From assembly GCA_004431415.1 (NCBI GenBank), contig QPMI01000044.1, positions 248,001 to 312,000 of the forward strand: 64,000 nt of DNA, given 5' to 3'. Below the pieces are notes generated by a model. That model was not told where the DNA came from and made no database searches. It saw only the letters and a list, made by a program, of their open reading frames with translations. The stretch is from Cyanophora paradoxa. Taxonomy: Eukaryota; Glaucocystophyceae; Cyanophorales; Cyanophoraceae. Made by a program: the position numbers and the translations under genes. Below, piece by piece: positions 29,473 to 43,300 of this stretch. Each line of letters opens with the position of its first letter. Position 1 is the stretch's first letter.

Positions 29473-31339
29473 CGGACCTTCATGACCTCGTTCAAGCGGT
29501 TGGAGATCATCGTGATCGCCAGCTCCCTCGTCCTGGCAAGGGGGGTACGGTAAGAAAGGGGGGGAGAAGGGAGGGAAAGGGGGGCGCGCCGGGAGCCGAA
29601 GTCGCGGAAGTTGTCGATGATGTCGATGATCTGGATCGTGTGGTCCCGCACGTCCTGTACCCCCCCACACCCAAGTCAGTCGGGAGAGGCGGGCGGCACA
29701 GGCAGGCGGCGCGCCGTCGCCCCGCGGGGCGACGGCCGCGGACGACTCTGCTGTTGTCTAACTCCTCTACTTCTCCACCCCATTCATACTTTAGCTTTTA
29801 AAGAAACGGGCCGGGGAGGGACGGACCATGAGGTAGGTCTTGGTGGTGGTCGAGATGAGCGCATGCTCTGCCTTCTGCATCTGCACACGTCGTCGGCGGG
29901 CGGGACAAGCCTGGAAGAGGCGTGGGGGTGGGGCTGGGGTGGGGGGTGGGGAGTGGGGGGGGGGGGGTACCTTGTCGACGAGGTCGCGCATGGGGTGCAT
30001 GATGCGCCGCACGAGCAGCAGCTCCCTCTCTGAAGGAGGGCGGAATCAAATCAAATCAACGTGCGCTCGAAACTGCTTTCTTAACTACCTCTAAGATAGA
30101 TAGATCCTTAGGTCTCTAAGATAGGCGCGTCTTTAGAGAAGCGCAGAGCAGTGCCCTCGAGTTTAGGATCTATCTTAGAGGCACGAGCAGCAGCTCCCTC
30201 TCTGAAGGAAGAGGCTATGAGGGGGAAGGGGGGGGGGGCGGGAGGGGGGTACCGAGGCCGTGGACGCGGCGGATGACCATCGGGTCCGGCTTCTCCAGCG
30301 CCTGCAGAGGGGCCGGGCCTCAGCGAAGCGCTCGGCGCCGGGCGCCGGGCCCTCATCATAAGGGCCCCGGGCCGGGGCGGCGAGGGGCGGCAGAGGGTCC
30401 ATGGGCCTTGCCTTAGCCCCCGGGGGGAAGGGGGGGGGGGGGGGGGGGGCGGGCATCGGGCGGGGGGCGGCGGAGGGCGGCGGGCCTCAGCGGAGCGCTC
30501 GGCGGACCCTCGGCCCTCCGAAAAGCGCCGGGGAGGGGGGGGGGGGGGGGGGGGGGGGCGGCGAAGAGGGGCCAAGGGCCTCGGGTGGGGGTGGGGGGTG
30601 TGGTGTGGGGGAGGGAGGGAGGGGGCGGGGGCGGGCATCGCGCACGCAGTGGAAGAATCTCTCTCTGATCTAGAATCTAGAACTTCTCGAATGGAGGAGG
30701 AGGGGGAGGAGGGGGCGGTGGCGGGGGCGAGACAGCCCAAGGTGGCTGAGGTGCGGCGGTGGAGGTGACACTCTGCCATGTTGGGCAACCCCGACACGCC
30801 TGCACCCGGACACGCGTGCCTTGCTTGCACTCGGTGCTACTATCAACACTAGACCGTCCCGGGCGGCTGGCGGCTCTAGGCGGAGGAGGGGGCGGTGGAG
30901 GGGGCGGGGGGAATCTCTCTCTGATCTAGAATCTAGAACCTCTCGAATGGAGGAGGGGGCGGGGGCGGGGGCCGGGTCGCGCACGCAGTCGTCGAGGTGC
31001 TCCATCTCCGCCTGGTACATCTCTGCGGGGGAAACGGGGGGGGTCAGGGCCCCGGCCGGGCGGGGCCGGGCGGGGCGGGGCAAGGCAGGGAGGGTTTAGA
31101 TCCAAAGAAATCCAGGCGGGTGGGGCCGGGCGGCTCGCGCTCAAGCGGCGCCGGGTGGAGTCGGGCCGGGCGGCGCGCGCTCGGGTGGGACCGGGCGGGG
31201 CGGGGCGGGGCGGGTCGGTCTAGTTGCGGAAATCTTCCTAGTTGCGGAACCCGCATCTAGGGCGGCCCCGGCTCAAGCGGAGCCGGGCGGAGCCGGGCGG
31301 AGCCGGGCGGGGCGGTCTTGATGCGGCGGTCTAATCTCC

Positions 31340-31373
<34 letters not shown>

Positions 31374-34009
31374 ATAAGATGCGGCGGTCTAAGGAAGGAG
31401 GCGGGGCCGGGCGGGCGGGGCGATCTCGATGCGGAACTTTGTTTAGATCTAGAAGAAGGGGGCCGGGCGGGTCTAGATCTTAAGGAAGGGGGCGGGGCGG
31501 GGCGGGGCGGGGCGGGGCGGGGCGCGCCGAGGACGGGGAAGGCGTGGTCCACGATCGCGTCAATCAGTGCGCTGCCGGCGGGCGGCTCAGGTGAGCTCAG
31601 CAGCTTAAGAGTTAGGATCCAGAAGCTTAAGAGCTAGGATAAGAGCTTAAGAGCGGGCGGGAGCGTCAGCGAAGGCGAGCTTCAGAAGCTCAGAAGGGGC
31701 TCAGAAGCTCAGACTCAGAAGGGGGCGGTCGGGCGGGCGGGCTCAGAAGCTCAGAGCGAAAGGAAGGGCGAGCTATCTATCTACCGGTAACCGAAGAAGA
31801 AAGAAACCAGACTAGAAGCTGGGGGCCGGGCCAGGCCAGGCCGCGGCTAGACGGCTAGACGCTAGAGAGCTAGCTAGCAAGGAGGCCTCTGAAGCCCAAA
31901 GGAGGGGGGGGGGGGGGGAAGCCTCAAGGAACGCGCTAGGTGGGGAAGGAGGCCTCGTTGAGCGAGGCAAAGGAGCTAGAAGGAAGTTAGAAACCAGAGA
32001 AGCTGAAAGAAACTAGGATCCGGAAGCTTAAGAGCGAGGATCCAGAGGCTAAGAGCCAGAACCCCCTTTCACAGAGGAGCTTCCATAGAGGCGCGCACTA
32101 GGCGAGAAACGAAGCATCGTTGAGGCGGAGAGAGCTAGAAGCTAGAAACCAGAGGATCTAAACGAAGCTAGAAGCTTGAGAGCTAGCTAGGATCCAGAAG
32201 CTAAAAAGAAGCCAGTGCGCACTAGGCGAGGAAGGAGGCGTCGTTGAGGCGGAGGGAGGAGGTCGGGTCGAAGATGCGCTCCCGGATCAGCCGCCACACG
32301 TCCGCGTCCACACGGGCCTGAGAAGGCGCTTAGAGGGGGAGAGAGAGAGAGAGTCTTCTTAGGGGGGGGCGCGCCCTGCGGGAGGAGGAGGGGGGGACCG
32401 GGCCGGCGCCCTCGCCGGAGGGAGGGGGCATGTGCTCCCGCACGGTGATCACAGCGTCGTTCACGAGGAAGAGCGAGACCTGAGGGGGGAGGGGAGTTGA
32501 GGAGAGGAGGGCAGAGCGGGGTGGGCTGGGCTGGGGCGGGGCGGGGTGGGGTGGGTGGGGGTAGGTAGGCGCTGAGCCGAGCTGTTCGAGGGGTATCAGG
32601 AGCCCCGCACTCGCCTGCTCGATCCGGAGACTGTTCGTGCCGACGGTGTCTCCTGCAGAGGGGGGTAAGGGCAACGGCGAGGTTTAAATCGGAAGGGGGG
32701 GAGGAGCCGGGGGAGGGTACCGGGTTTCAGCAAGTTGGCCACGACGAAGACGTTATTGCCGTACAGGTCGACCTTCGGCCGCTGGGGCACCTGGAGGGGG
32801 GTACGTGTGAAGAGGGCGAGGAGGGGGGGGGGCGGGAACTCCGGGGGGGTACCCCACCTGGAACACGTCCTCCGTCTGCAGGTCGTTGAAGCCGAACCTG
32901 AGGGGTACGGCGCCGTGAGGGGAGGGGCTGGATACGCGGGTAGGGGGTACGCGAACCGCTGCGAGAGGATCTGCATCGTGTACTTGTCGAGACCGTCGAC
33001 CTGTGGGCGGGCGCGGCGCTCGGAACGGCGGCCGGGGGGTATCCGGCGCTCGGGAGGGGTACCCGGATCCAGCGGACAACGGTACCCTCGGACTTCTCCC
33101 TCGAGAGGTACTTCGCGAGCAGACCGGGGGCTACAGTCTCCTCCTTGGCCTGAAGGCCGAGCGTCAGAGGGGGTAGAGCGTCCCGGCAACGGAGGGGGGT
33201 ACGCACGCCGTCGGGTCCGTACTCGAAGACGGTGATCGCGCAGTTCGCCTCCGCCCCGGCGCTCCGATCCAGCTCCTCCTGGGGGCCGGCGTCGGACGGG
33301 GGGTACGCACGACCGGCCTATCCAAAGGGGGTACGGACCAGATCGTCGATGCCGGGCTCGCGACCCGGCTCGTCCCAGCTCGGCAGGCCTGGCACGGGGC
33401 GGGGCGGGGCGGGTGAGCGCGGGGCGGTTGAAGCGGCAAGGGCGGGAGCGACGAGGGCGGCTCACCCATGAAGGACTTCTCGGTGAACGACCCGTGGTGC
33501 GCGTGCCCATGATGATTGAAGTCGCGTCGGCCCCAGGGCGTCGTGTGCGTGCGCCCCGGCGAGTGCCCGCTGCCGCCGCCCTCGGGCGTCGAGCGGGAGA
33601 AGAAGCCCCAGCGCGAGTACGAGGCCGGCGGCATCGCCGCGTGGTGCTCGGCCTCCTCCGCCGCGCTCGAGGCGACGCTGTGGCGGCGGCCGTGCGCGTG
33701 ATCGTCGTGGAATATGCTCGCGTCGTCCGAGGCGATGGTCACCCGCCTGTTGAGGCGCCGCGACCCCCGGGGCGCCGCGGTGACCGCCTCCGCGGCCCCG
33801 CAGGTACATTCCACGCACTTCGCGCCCTCCCCGTCCGCCGCGGGCGCCGCGCTGGTCGGGGAGAGCGCAATGCTTAGCTGCGAGCGCCCGCCGCCCAGGC
33901 TGCCTCCGGCATGGGCCGACACCGCCGCCGGCGACGAGAGCGCATGGAGCAGCGGCGTCTTCTCGGAAGCCAGTGCAGGCGAGCTGCGTTCTTGCGATGA
34001 CCGCGGCAT
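28908..34009 (-). CDS. CorA-type divalent metal ion transporter (Mg2+ channel family), multi-exon
   Basis: Read leftward from Met 34009. The N-terminal exon (to about 33466) is a 180-residue Ser/His-rich cytosolic tail. Short exons then follow, among them KVDLYGNNVFVVANLLK (32724-32790), SLFLVNDAVITVRE (about 32430-32480), WRLIRERIFDPTSSLR (about 32225-32310), SALIDAIVDHAFPVLG (about 31535-31590), MHPMRDLVDK (about 29978-30012), DHTIQIIDIIDNFRDF (about 29593-29645) and ELAITMISNRLNEVMK (about 29478-29535). The first transmembrane helix with the family signature, FIAGVYGMNFP, is at about 29090-29145, and the second helix with end WLTS-stop is at 28908-28990. YGMNF is the selectivity motif of CorA/Mrs2/Alr1 pentamers. 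The gene is divergent from the lipase gene. Exon edges are approximate. Confidence 0.9.
29316..29472 (+). repeat. poly-G / GGGGC tract in a CorA intron
   Basis: Over 150 bases consist almost only of G with scattered C (plus strand), including G runs of more than 30. On the transcribed strand it is a poly-C intron between the exons at 29060-29165 and 29477-29535. It is able to form G-quadruplex or i-motif structures, and run lengths are likely to be error-prone in sequencing. Confidence 0.85.
31200..32220. other. large repeat-rich CorA intron region
   Basis: Contains GGGGC stretches and a poly-G run (31340-31372). About 31600-32200 holds many degenerate copies of AGCTTAAGAGC / GGATCCAGAAGCT. 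A single short exon (about 31535-31590) lies inside; the rest is non-coding. Confidence 0.6.
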
Positions 34010-34346
34010 CGCGTGAAGGGCAGCGTCCCCGGACTTCGCCGGATCCTCAGAGCGCCGAACGACCGTTGATTCCTGGAGCCACGTACTAGCGGATCAGCGA
34101 TCGGGCTCGGAACGAGCGCGCGCCGCCCTCGCCAGGAGGCGCGCAGCCCTGGGCTCAAGAGGCGCCCGGCTCGAACGGCTCACCTCCAAGGCGGGCGAGG
34201 CCTATCGATCTTCTTCTTCCAGCAAGGTGACGCGACCGGCGAGCTGCGGCGGACAGGCCAGCCAGACTCCCTTGTACCCCCGGGAAGTTGTCTGAAGACA
34301 CACTCCCCGCCATGCACCGCCAGCGGCCGTATACGTACGGTGGCGA
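34010..34346. promoter_or_regulatory. bidirectional promoter region, CorA and lipase genes
   Basis: About 340 bases separate the leftward CorA start from the tentative rightward lipase start. The two genes are head to head, so both promoters must lie here or in the first lipase exon. No TATA box was seen. Confidence 0.4.
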
Positions 34347-37300
34347 TTGGCGTGCGGCGTTTTCAGCAGCAATGGTGCCTTTACCGGCAGCAGCGGCCTC
34401 GCGGCTCGCCCTCGAATCTTCGCGTCGACTGCTGGCGTCCAGCGTCTCGGCCGCGGGGCCCCGAGCTGTGCTCGGAACGGCCCTGCTTGGGCGCTCGCAG
34501 CGGTTGGGGGCGCCAGGGGTGCGCGGCTGCGCGACGCTTCCCCTTCTCCCGCACGCGCGTGCCACGTTGTCCCAAGGCACCCCGCTCACGTACGTGTGCT
34601 CCGCGCGCAGGAAAGGCGCTGTATCGCACACTGGACAAGCCACGGAGCCGATCGGCGCCGCCTGCTGTGGATTCGCGAGCGCCGCGCGAACCTTCTGCTC
34701 GGCCCGCGGCTGGCGAGGGCGATGCACGCGCCCGGGGGGCCGGGAGGGATCAGAGATGGCGAGCGTGCATCCTGGCGCATTCGAGCGCTCTTTGGTCGTC
34801 CCAAAAAGGAAGAGAAGAAGGAGGAGGCGATGCCGCCGCCTGCGGCGACGCCACCGCCGGCCTCCCCCGCAGCCCCGCAGAGCCCGATCCAAGTCTTCTT
34901 CGACGGGTTTTCGAAGAAGAAGGACAAGGGATCGGCGGCGCCCCCTCAGCCGCTCCCTCAGTCGCCTCCCGGCGCGGCCGCGGCCGCTTCCACAGCCGAC
35001 GCCGCAGCCCCCGCCGCGGCGCCGTCGGCCGAGCGGCGCCTGCTGGAAGAGTTCAAGGACGCGGTTCGCGCGGCGCTCACGGGCGGCGGCGGAGGCGGCG
35101 GAGGCGGAGGGGCGCTCCACGACGCCGTCCGATCCCTCCTCGCGGCCGGGCCCGAGCCGCAGCAGCCCGAGCCGCAGCATCAGCCCTCGAAGCCGTCCGG
35201 GCAGCCGTCCGCCCTGGAGTCAGCCATGGGCCTTCTGGCGAGGCTCTCGCAGCAGCCTTCTCCGACGGTCCGGCCGCACAGCCTCCTCCAGCGGCCCGCC
35301 CGCCCGCCAGCTCTGACCGAACGCGCAGCAGGCGCCGGCGCCCGCGGCTGCGGAGAAGGCGGCGGCGGAGGCGGCGGTGGCGGCGGAGGCGGCAGCAGCA
35401 GCGGCGGCGAAGGAGAAAGAGGCGCAGCAACGCGCGGCGGACGCCGCGAGGGACCGGCAGCTGGCCGAGGTGCGTTCGGGTTGTTCGGAGGCTTCGGGGC
35501 GCGGCGCCTGCGCCGACGCTCCGTCGCTTGCGCGCACGCACGCGCAGGAACGGGCGGCGGCGTGGTCGGCACTGCAGCGCGCCGCGGCGGAGTGGCTCGG
35601 CCAGCTCGGGCAGCAGAAGGAGAAGAAGAAGGGCGGGGCGGAGACGAACGCGGAGGGACAGGAGAAGCCCGGGCCCGGGCCGGGCTTTGGAGCGGAGGCG
35701 GCGGGGGCGGAGCTCTCGCGGCTGCTGGCGCAGGCCGCCCGCGAGGTCCTCCAGGAGGCGAGCGTACCCCCCCCCCGCCCCGTCCCCCAGAGATCTAGAG
35801 AGCTGCATAGTGGGAGAGGGGGGTAGAAGCGGCAGAGATAGAAGGAGGCGAGCGAGCGCCCCGCCCCGCCCCGCCCTACAGATATCTAGAGACGCCCCGC
35901 CAAACAACCTGCTCGCCCGCTAGCTGCAGCTGCTAGCTGCCGCTGACGCGTCAACCGCCCGCCTGCTCCGCACATCCGCCAGCCCCTCCCTCCCCCGCGC
36001 CCGCCCGCTGCTCGACTGCTGACGCCTTCTTTGCCTCGCAGGTGGGCGGGGCGGTGCGGCGCGCCTCGGCCTCTGACTGGCTCCGCCGCCGCGACGTGCG
36101 CCGCCCCGCCTCGCCTCCGCCCCCCTAACCTTTGCCGCCTCCTGACCCCTCCGCTCGCCCGCCCGGCAGATCGCGCTGCTGACGGAGGCGCTCCTGCCGC
36201 GGGACGAGCAGCGCCGCTTCTTCCGCAAGGCGCGCCCCCCGTCCCCGGCCCCGGCGCTGGCCCCGGCCCCGGCCCCGCTCCATTCTAATCGAACCTGGCG
36301 GCTCTACTAGTACTCTAGCTCTCTAGCGAGATCTCATCGAGCTTGGCATCTCTCTGTCTATCTACCGATAGCAATTCGAAAGAGCTGCTAGAACCGCTAG
36401 AGCTCCCGCTCCAATCTTTCATCCCGCGGCTCCTGCCCCCCGCCATCTGCCCGCTGCCCACCTCTAATCTACCAATCTGCTCCCCGCCGGCGCCTCCCCG
36501 TCGCTGCCTGCCCGCCGGTCCTGCACCCGCCCTTATCTATCCGCCCGTTTCTCACCTCTAGTCTTAGTATCTGCTCTATCTAATCTATCCTCCACCTTTG
36601 CCTTATATATCATATTCGCCTTTGCCTGCGCAGGTCCAGGCCGCCCTCTCCGACTCCGTCTCGGCGGCGGCCGCGGCCGCCGCCCTGCCCCTACCCTCCC
36701 CGCCCCCCGCACCGCCCCGGGTTCGTTCCTTCGCTCCTTCTCTCCTCCTCTTCTCTTCTCGCCTCAGCGGCTGAGCGGCTCGGGCCGGCCCCGCCCGCAG
36801 TTGACCCCGTCCCGTCCCCGTCCCCATCCCCCTCCACCGAACCCGAGGTCCCCCCCCCCCCCCCCCCCTCTCCCTACCCGTACCCTTCCTCAGGGGTACT
36901 GCAGAGCGAGGAGGAGCGGCTCCGCCTCGCCCTCCGCGAGGCCGTCGAGGAGGTGGCCGTACCCCCCGGCTTCTATTTTTAGACCCCGGGCTCTATTCTA
37001 TTCTAAGCCTTGCTGGAACGCAGGAGCAAGAGGAGATCCTGAATCTGGTCACGCGAACGGTCGCGCGGATCTTCTCCGAGGAGCGTGTGCGTACCCCCCT
37101 CGCTTCCTTGCTGAAGGCCGTACCCCCCTCCCCCGCCCACGTCCAACGACAGGCGCGGTCGGCGACGGGAACCCCCCCGCCGCTGATCCTCCCCTCGGAT
37201 CTGGAGCCCCCTACCCCGCCCCCGGCCGCCCCCTCTCGGCCCTCCGGGGGCCCGCCAGACCCCCGCGCCCTCCTCGCGCGCGTGACCGGAATGCCCCTAC

Positions 37301-40300
37301 CCCCCGCGCCCCCGAGCTCCGCCCCTCCCCCCGCCCCTTCCCCGCCGCCCCCGCCCGCCTCCCTCGCCCCGGACCCGCGTACCCTCCTCGACCGCGTTGC
37401 CGGCTTCGGGGTCGCTCCCGCCGCTCCTCCCCCCTCCGAGCTCTCGGTACCCCCCCGGGAGCCCGCCCCGGGCGCCGAACCGGGGGGCTGGTTCAACGAG
37501 ATTTTCGGCGGAGTCCTTTCGTTCCTGTGGCCCCCGGATGCCAGCCCAGCAGCCGGGCCCTCCCAGGCCCGCCTTCCCCCCCCCCCCCCCCCCCCCCCCG
37601 TCTATCTTTCTCCTTACCCCCCCGCTCAGGCCGCACCCCACGGGCACGACATGTCCGCCGAGCCTCTGACGCAGGTGCCCCCGTACCCCCATTCCGTGTT
37701 CGCATGTACCCCTAAAAATGACGCGCGTACCCCCTCCAGATCGAGGGAGACCGCCGCGAGCTGAGCACGTACGCCCTCATCGCCGACATTCTCCGGGTAC
37801 AATCCTCTCGCTTCTCCCCCCCTCTCGCCCCTTACTCCCCCCCCCCTCCTCGGCAGAAATCTGTACACGGGCTCGGCCCGTGGTCCCTGGTTGACGTCAC
37901 GCTGGGGCTCTTCATCCTCGCGCGGCAGGTACCCCCCTTCCTGCATACTATGTTGCCCCCCCCCCCCCCCTCCCCCGTCTTAAGGGCTGGGGGTAGGGGA
38001 AAACGCTCCCCGACCGCCTGGAGGGGGCCCCCCTCGTCACGGACAAGCAGTTCATCGCGAGGCGAGCCGTACCTTCCACACGAATTCCGTACCCCCAACT
38101 TACCAATCGGGGGGGGGGGTGTAACAGCGTGCGGGAGTACCTGCTGCTGGTCGCCGGGACCTACTCCGACTTCCGCTGGCACATTGAGGTACCCCCCTGA
38201 AATCCCCCCCCCCTTCCAAACCTTGAGCGCCCTTCGCTCGCAGGCGTCGCACGCAAAGTTCGTCCGCTCTCAGTGGGAGTCTGTGCGCCCGCGCCCACTC
38301 CCTCGCCCCCCCCCCCCTCCTTCCGGAATGTAACCGTGTACCCCACCAGGAGCCCCGCCGTCCGGCGTACTTTCTCGCCGTCAACGAGGCCTCTCGCCAG
38401 GTGCGCCCTCTACCCCCCGCCAACCTTCCCCCCCCCTTTTTTGATTCCTCAGGCCCTTTCCTTTCGCAGGTCATCCTCGCGATCCGGTACCGTACCCCGC
38501 CGCCCCTCGGCCCTCTCGAACGTCTCGCGCGTACCCCTCTCTCAAACCCTTCCTCCCCCACCCAGGGGTACCGAATCGATCTACGACGTGCTGACGGACC
38601 TCGACATCGAGCCCGTACCCTTCCGCGTGCGCCCCCACGTGTAACCCCCTCCCACGAAGCTTCAGGATCTCAGGCTTGTGCTCGTCCTCATCCCTATGTC
38701 AGGACGGGCTGGCTCACGGGGGCATGCTGGAGTCGGCGCGGTACCTGCGGCGCACCCTCGGACCCGAGCTCAGGCGCCTCCTCCAGGCACGTGGATCCAC
38801 CCATTCATCCAATGATACCCATCTATCATTTCTATCTATCTATCTGTTTTATCTTTCTGTCTTTCTATCTATCTGTCTACCTATCTACCTACCTACCTAT
38901 CTATCTATCTGATTCTGGAGGCTCCGGCGCCTCTATCTATCATCTATCCCTCGGCCCGAGCTCAGGCGCCTACTCCAGGCACGCCCGCCCCGCCTAGATC
39001 TATCTTTCTACCTATTTATCTATATATGTCTCTCTATCTTTCATATCTTCTTACCTTTGTATGCATCCTTTGTCGAGCCCGGCCATCGTTAACCCGGGCC
39101 CCACCCCGGGTGCCGGGCCCGGCTGACTCGGCGGCCGCGTGCGCCGGCGCGCGGCCACCGGGCCCGGCGCGATGGCGGGTGGACCCAGACCGCCCCCCTC
39201 CCCCCCCCCCCCCCCCCCCCCGCCCCGCCCCGAGCCCTCCGCCCTCCCGCTCCGCCGGGACTCGACTCCGTGGCTGACGCGGCGGCCGCAGGAGCACGAG
39301 GGCTTCGGCCTCGCCATCGTCGGCCACTCCGTGCGCCCTTCCCTCCCCCCCCCCTCCTCCCCCCCTTCCCTCCCCTCCTCCCCTTCCCTCCCCTCCCCCC
39401 CCGCTCCTCCCCGGCTCTCTCCGCCCCGCCCCGCCCACGAGGCCCCGAGGCCCTGTCTTCTTCCTCCTCCCTCCCCCCGCCCCGCCCTGGCGGAAGAGAC
39501 GACGCGCTCGGATCGGACCCTCCTCACCTCTCCCTCAGCTGGGCGCCGGCGTGGCGGCGCTGCTGGCGCTGCTCCTGCGGGAGGAGGACGGCCTCCCCGC
39601 CCTCTGCTACGCCTTCGCCCCGCCCGCCTGCGTCTCCCGGAGCATCGTGCGCGATCCTAAGACCCTAAGACCCTAAGATCCTAAGATCCTACAAGAAGTC
39701 CTAATACAAGATCCTAAGATCCATATAAGAAGATCCTAAGCGCCGCCGGCCTAGAAGGCGCCTGAAGGCCCGCCCCGGCCCGGTCCTGCCCGGCCCCGCC
39801 AGTTAGAAGAACCAGAGAAGCAAGCAGGAGGGCGAGAGATCCGAACCCGTCCGCGCATTCGAATTCCAGGCTTTTGAGCCGGTCCACGCACGCGCCCCAC
39901 CAGCCCGGCCTCGGCCTAGACGGGGCGGTGCTCTCGCCATCCTGCTAGACCCAGCCCCGCCAGCCTGGCCCAGCCAGAGAGATCCGAGCCCGCCCCTTTA
40001 GAGCCGGCCTGCCTGGCCTTCCAGGGCCGGAGGGCGGGCGGGCGGGCGGGCGGACGATAGGAGGCCCCCCCTTCCTCCTCGATCGGGTACTAGTCTCACC
40101 CCCCCGCGCCCCGCTCAGGCGGAGGCGTGCGCGCCCTGAGATCCTGAGATCCTAAGATCCCATAAGAAGTCCCAATACAATATAGGAACATCCATATAAG
40201 AAGTCCATCCCATAAGAAGTCCCAATACAAGATGCTAGCATCCATATAAGAAGTCCTAATACTAAGATCCGTATCCTGCGTCTCCAGGAGCATCGTGCGG

Positions 40301-43300
40301 CGCCGGCTCCCCCTCCAGCTAGCCCCCCCCCCCCCCCCCTCCGGCCATATAAGAAGTCCATCCCATAAGAGGTCCCAATACAATACAATATAGGAACATA
40401 GTTCCCAGAAGAATCAGAGGGCCCCTCCTGGAAACTCCTGAAACCTGTATCTGGAATCAGAGGCCTAGGGCCCCTCCTGGAACCTGAATCTCACCCCCCC
40501 ACCCCCCCGCCCAGGCGGAGGCCTGCGCGCCCTACACGGCCTAAGATCCTTAGATCCTAAGGACTTCTTATGTGGATCTTAGGATCCTGTATTAGGACCT
40601 CTTATGTGGGAGGTGCCCCTCCTGGAACCTGTCTGTCTGTCGCTCACCTTGCGTACCCCCCGCGCCCGGCCCAGGCGGAGGCCTGCGCGCCCTACACCGC
40701 CTCCTTCGTCCTTGCCGACGACGCGGTTCGCTCTGTTACGTTTCGTTTCGGCCCCCGCCCTTGCGCCCCCGCCCGCCCGCCTGTCGAAAGCCTAAGATCC
40801 ACATATGATAAGTCCTAAGATCGGCCCCCGCCCTTGCGCCCCCGCCCGCTCCGCCCGCCCGCCTGTACGAAGCCTAAGATCCTAAGATCCATATTAGAAA
40901 TCTACAGTTTTATACATCCTCGATTCTTGTACAGTTTTATATGGAAGGCCCGCGCCCGCCCGCCCGCCCGCCCGCCCGCCTGCCCGCCGCGAGCCGCCGC
41001 CCGACTGCCCCTAACCCGCCCCCCTTCTGCCTCTACCATCTCTACCTCTAAGCACGCCCCCGGCAGGTGCCGCGCTTCTCGGCGGCGCATCTGGAGGACC
41101 TGCGGCGCGACATCGTCCGCTACCCCTGGCAGACCCTCCTCCAGGACAACGTCCGTACCCCCCCCCCCCTTTCCCGTCTCCCCTTTCTGCCCCATCTTCT
41201 TTCCCGCCCGTCCGCCAACGTATGCTCGCCGCCCTCGCCCTCGCTTGCTCGCCCTCGCGCAGGAGGCGAAGGCGCTGCAGGCGGTCGCCCGCGCCGTCGA
41301 CCTCGCCGGCCAGGCCCGCCCCCGCCCCCGCCTCCTCTCCCGCCCTCGCCCCCGGCCCCGGCCCCGGCTAGAGTGAGGCGCCAGAAGCCCCTAGCGGCCT
41401 CTAGCCGGACAGGCCCGCCCCCCCGCCCCCGGCCCTGGCTAGAGGCCGCTAGGGGCTTCTTATTATCCGATCACGCCCCTCTCCCCGTCTTCCCACCCCG
41501 CGCCCGCGGCCCTGGCTAGAGGGGGCGCTAGAGGGGCTGGGGTCAGAATAAGGCGTTCTTGGAGGCCTGCCCCCGGCCCCGGCCCCGGCCCCGCCCCCGG
41601 CCCCGCTCCCGCTCCCGCTCCCGCCCAATTCACTAGAGAGAGTCTGCCCGATGATCCCCTGCCCGCTTCTCTCTCTCTCCCTCTTGCCAACCCGCGCCCG
41701 CGCCCGCGCTCACGCCGGCCCCGCCGCGCCCTCAGCTGCGGGAGCGGGCGCGGGAGGCGGCCGCCCCCCTCCAGCAGACCGTCGAGGGCCTCGCCGTCGA
41801 GACCGTCCGCTCCGCCCCGCGCCTAATAGAAAGCCTACTAGAAATCCTAATTCCTAGCTTTCCCCTAATATCCTAGAGTGATATACTAATAGAAAGCCTG
41901 CTAGAAACCTTCAGCTTTCCCCTGGAAAGGGATTCCTTGAGAGATCCTAGGCGACCTAGGCCGTCGAGACCGTGCGCCCTCTTTCAAGCTGAGAAGAATA
42001 TAAGAACAGGAACCCCACTAGAAAACCTCAAGCCTCCTCCTAGAAATTGGAAAGAGATTCCTAAAGAGACTCTAGGGCCTCGCCGTGGAGACCGTGCGCT
42101 CCGCCCCGCCCCGCCCTCCGCCTTGCTGAGAAGAGTATATATATCCTAATAGAAAGCCTACCAGAAACCTTCCTCCTAGAAAGAGATTCCCAGGAATCTC
42201 TCTCTAGAAAGCCTCCTAGAAACTAGAAGAAAGCCTACTAGAAACTAGAAAAAATAATCTCCCAGGAGATTGTTGTAGGGGGTCCGGTCCCCTCCGAGGG
42301 CCCTTCGTAGAGGCTATGCGCGGCTCCCCCCCCCCCCCCCCCCCCCCCAACCGACCTCGGGCCCAACTAGAAACCTTCACTTCCTGTCCATCCTTCCCGG
42401 CTCCGGGGGAGCCCTCCCGACCCCTGCCCCCGACCGCCCCCGACCCCGCCCCCGGCCCCGCCCCCGCCCCGCGCAGGAGCGGACGGCGCGGGCGTACCTG
42501 GACGCGCGGGTCGTCCCCGCCTGGGCCGCCGTCGCCGCCCGCGTCTCCCAGGTACGCTCGCCCGCCCCCCCCCCCGCCCGAGCTTCCGACAAAATTCTAA
42601 TTATAAGATTCATGAAGCACGAGTTCGGCCTCTTGAGCTTTTTAGACTCTGCACTCTGCAGGCGCTGTAGATCTAGAATTCCCCCCCCCCACCCCGCCCC
42701 CGCTCACCGCGCCGCGCTCGCGATCGCGACGCGCAGGCGACAGCGGTCTTCCCGTACCCCTCCTTCGAGTTCTCCGCCCCCGCCCACGCCGCCGCGCTGG
42801 GCCCCTCCGGCTCCGCCCCCCCGCCCGCCGCCTCTACCCCCGCTCTCCAGGAGGTCCTCCTCGGCCAGAAGCTGTACCCCCCCGGCTCCCTTCATCATAT
42901 CGTTCTGGAGAACGTGGAGGTGTTTTCCGTTCCCCTCCCTGGTGTAAAGTCGGATGCATATTTCATCGCTGACCCCGCCTCAGGAGGAGCCCCTTTCGAC
43001 TGCGGAGGATGCCCCGGCCCAGGCGGCCGGCTCCGGCATGCTACCCCTGGGGATCGCCCTACCCCTCCCAACCTCGCCCCCTCCTCCCCCACGCCGCATC
43101 GTCCGCGCCCGCGCGACGGCCATCCAACGCGTACCCCCCGAATTCTTCGACCAGGCGCGTGGCGTCACGTCCAAGGATCGAAACCTGTACCCCTGCCGAC
43201 GCCCTTCTCAATTCACGTACCCCAGATGCCGCTCTCGCGGACGATGATCGACAACCACTTTGTGGAGCGGTACGCCCTGGCTTTTGGGGAGATCCTGGAG

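Noticed and set aside
34155-35923. Very long open frames on both strands overlapping the lipase N-terminus
   Set aside because: They arise from extreme GC content (few stop codons). They are Arg/Gly/Ala-rich with no domain, and the lipase reading frame explains the region.
40096-40383. Leftward Trp/Tyr-rich 95-residue frame
   Set aside because: It is made by the intron repeat CATATAAGAAGTCC read backwards and has no independent support.
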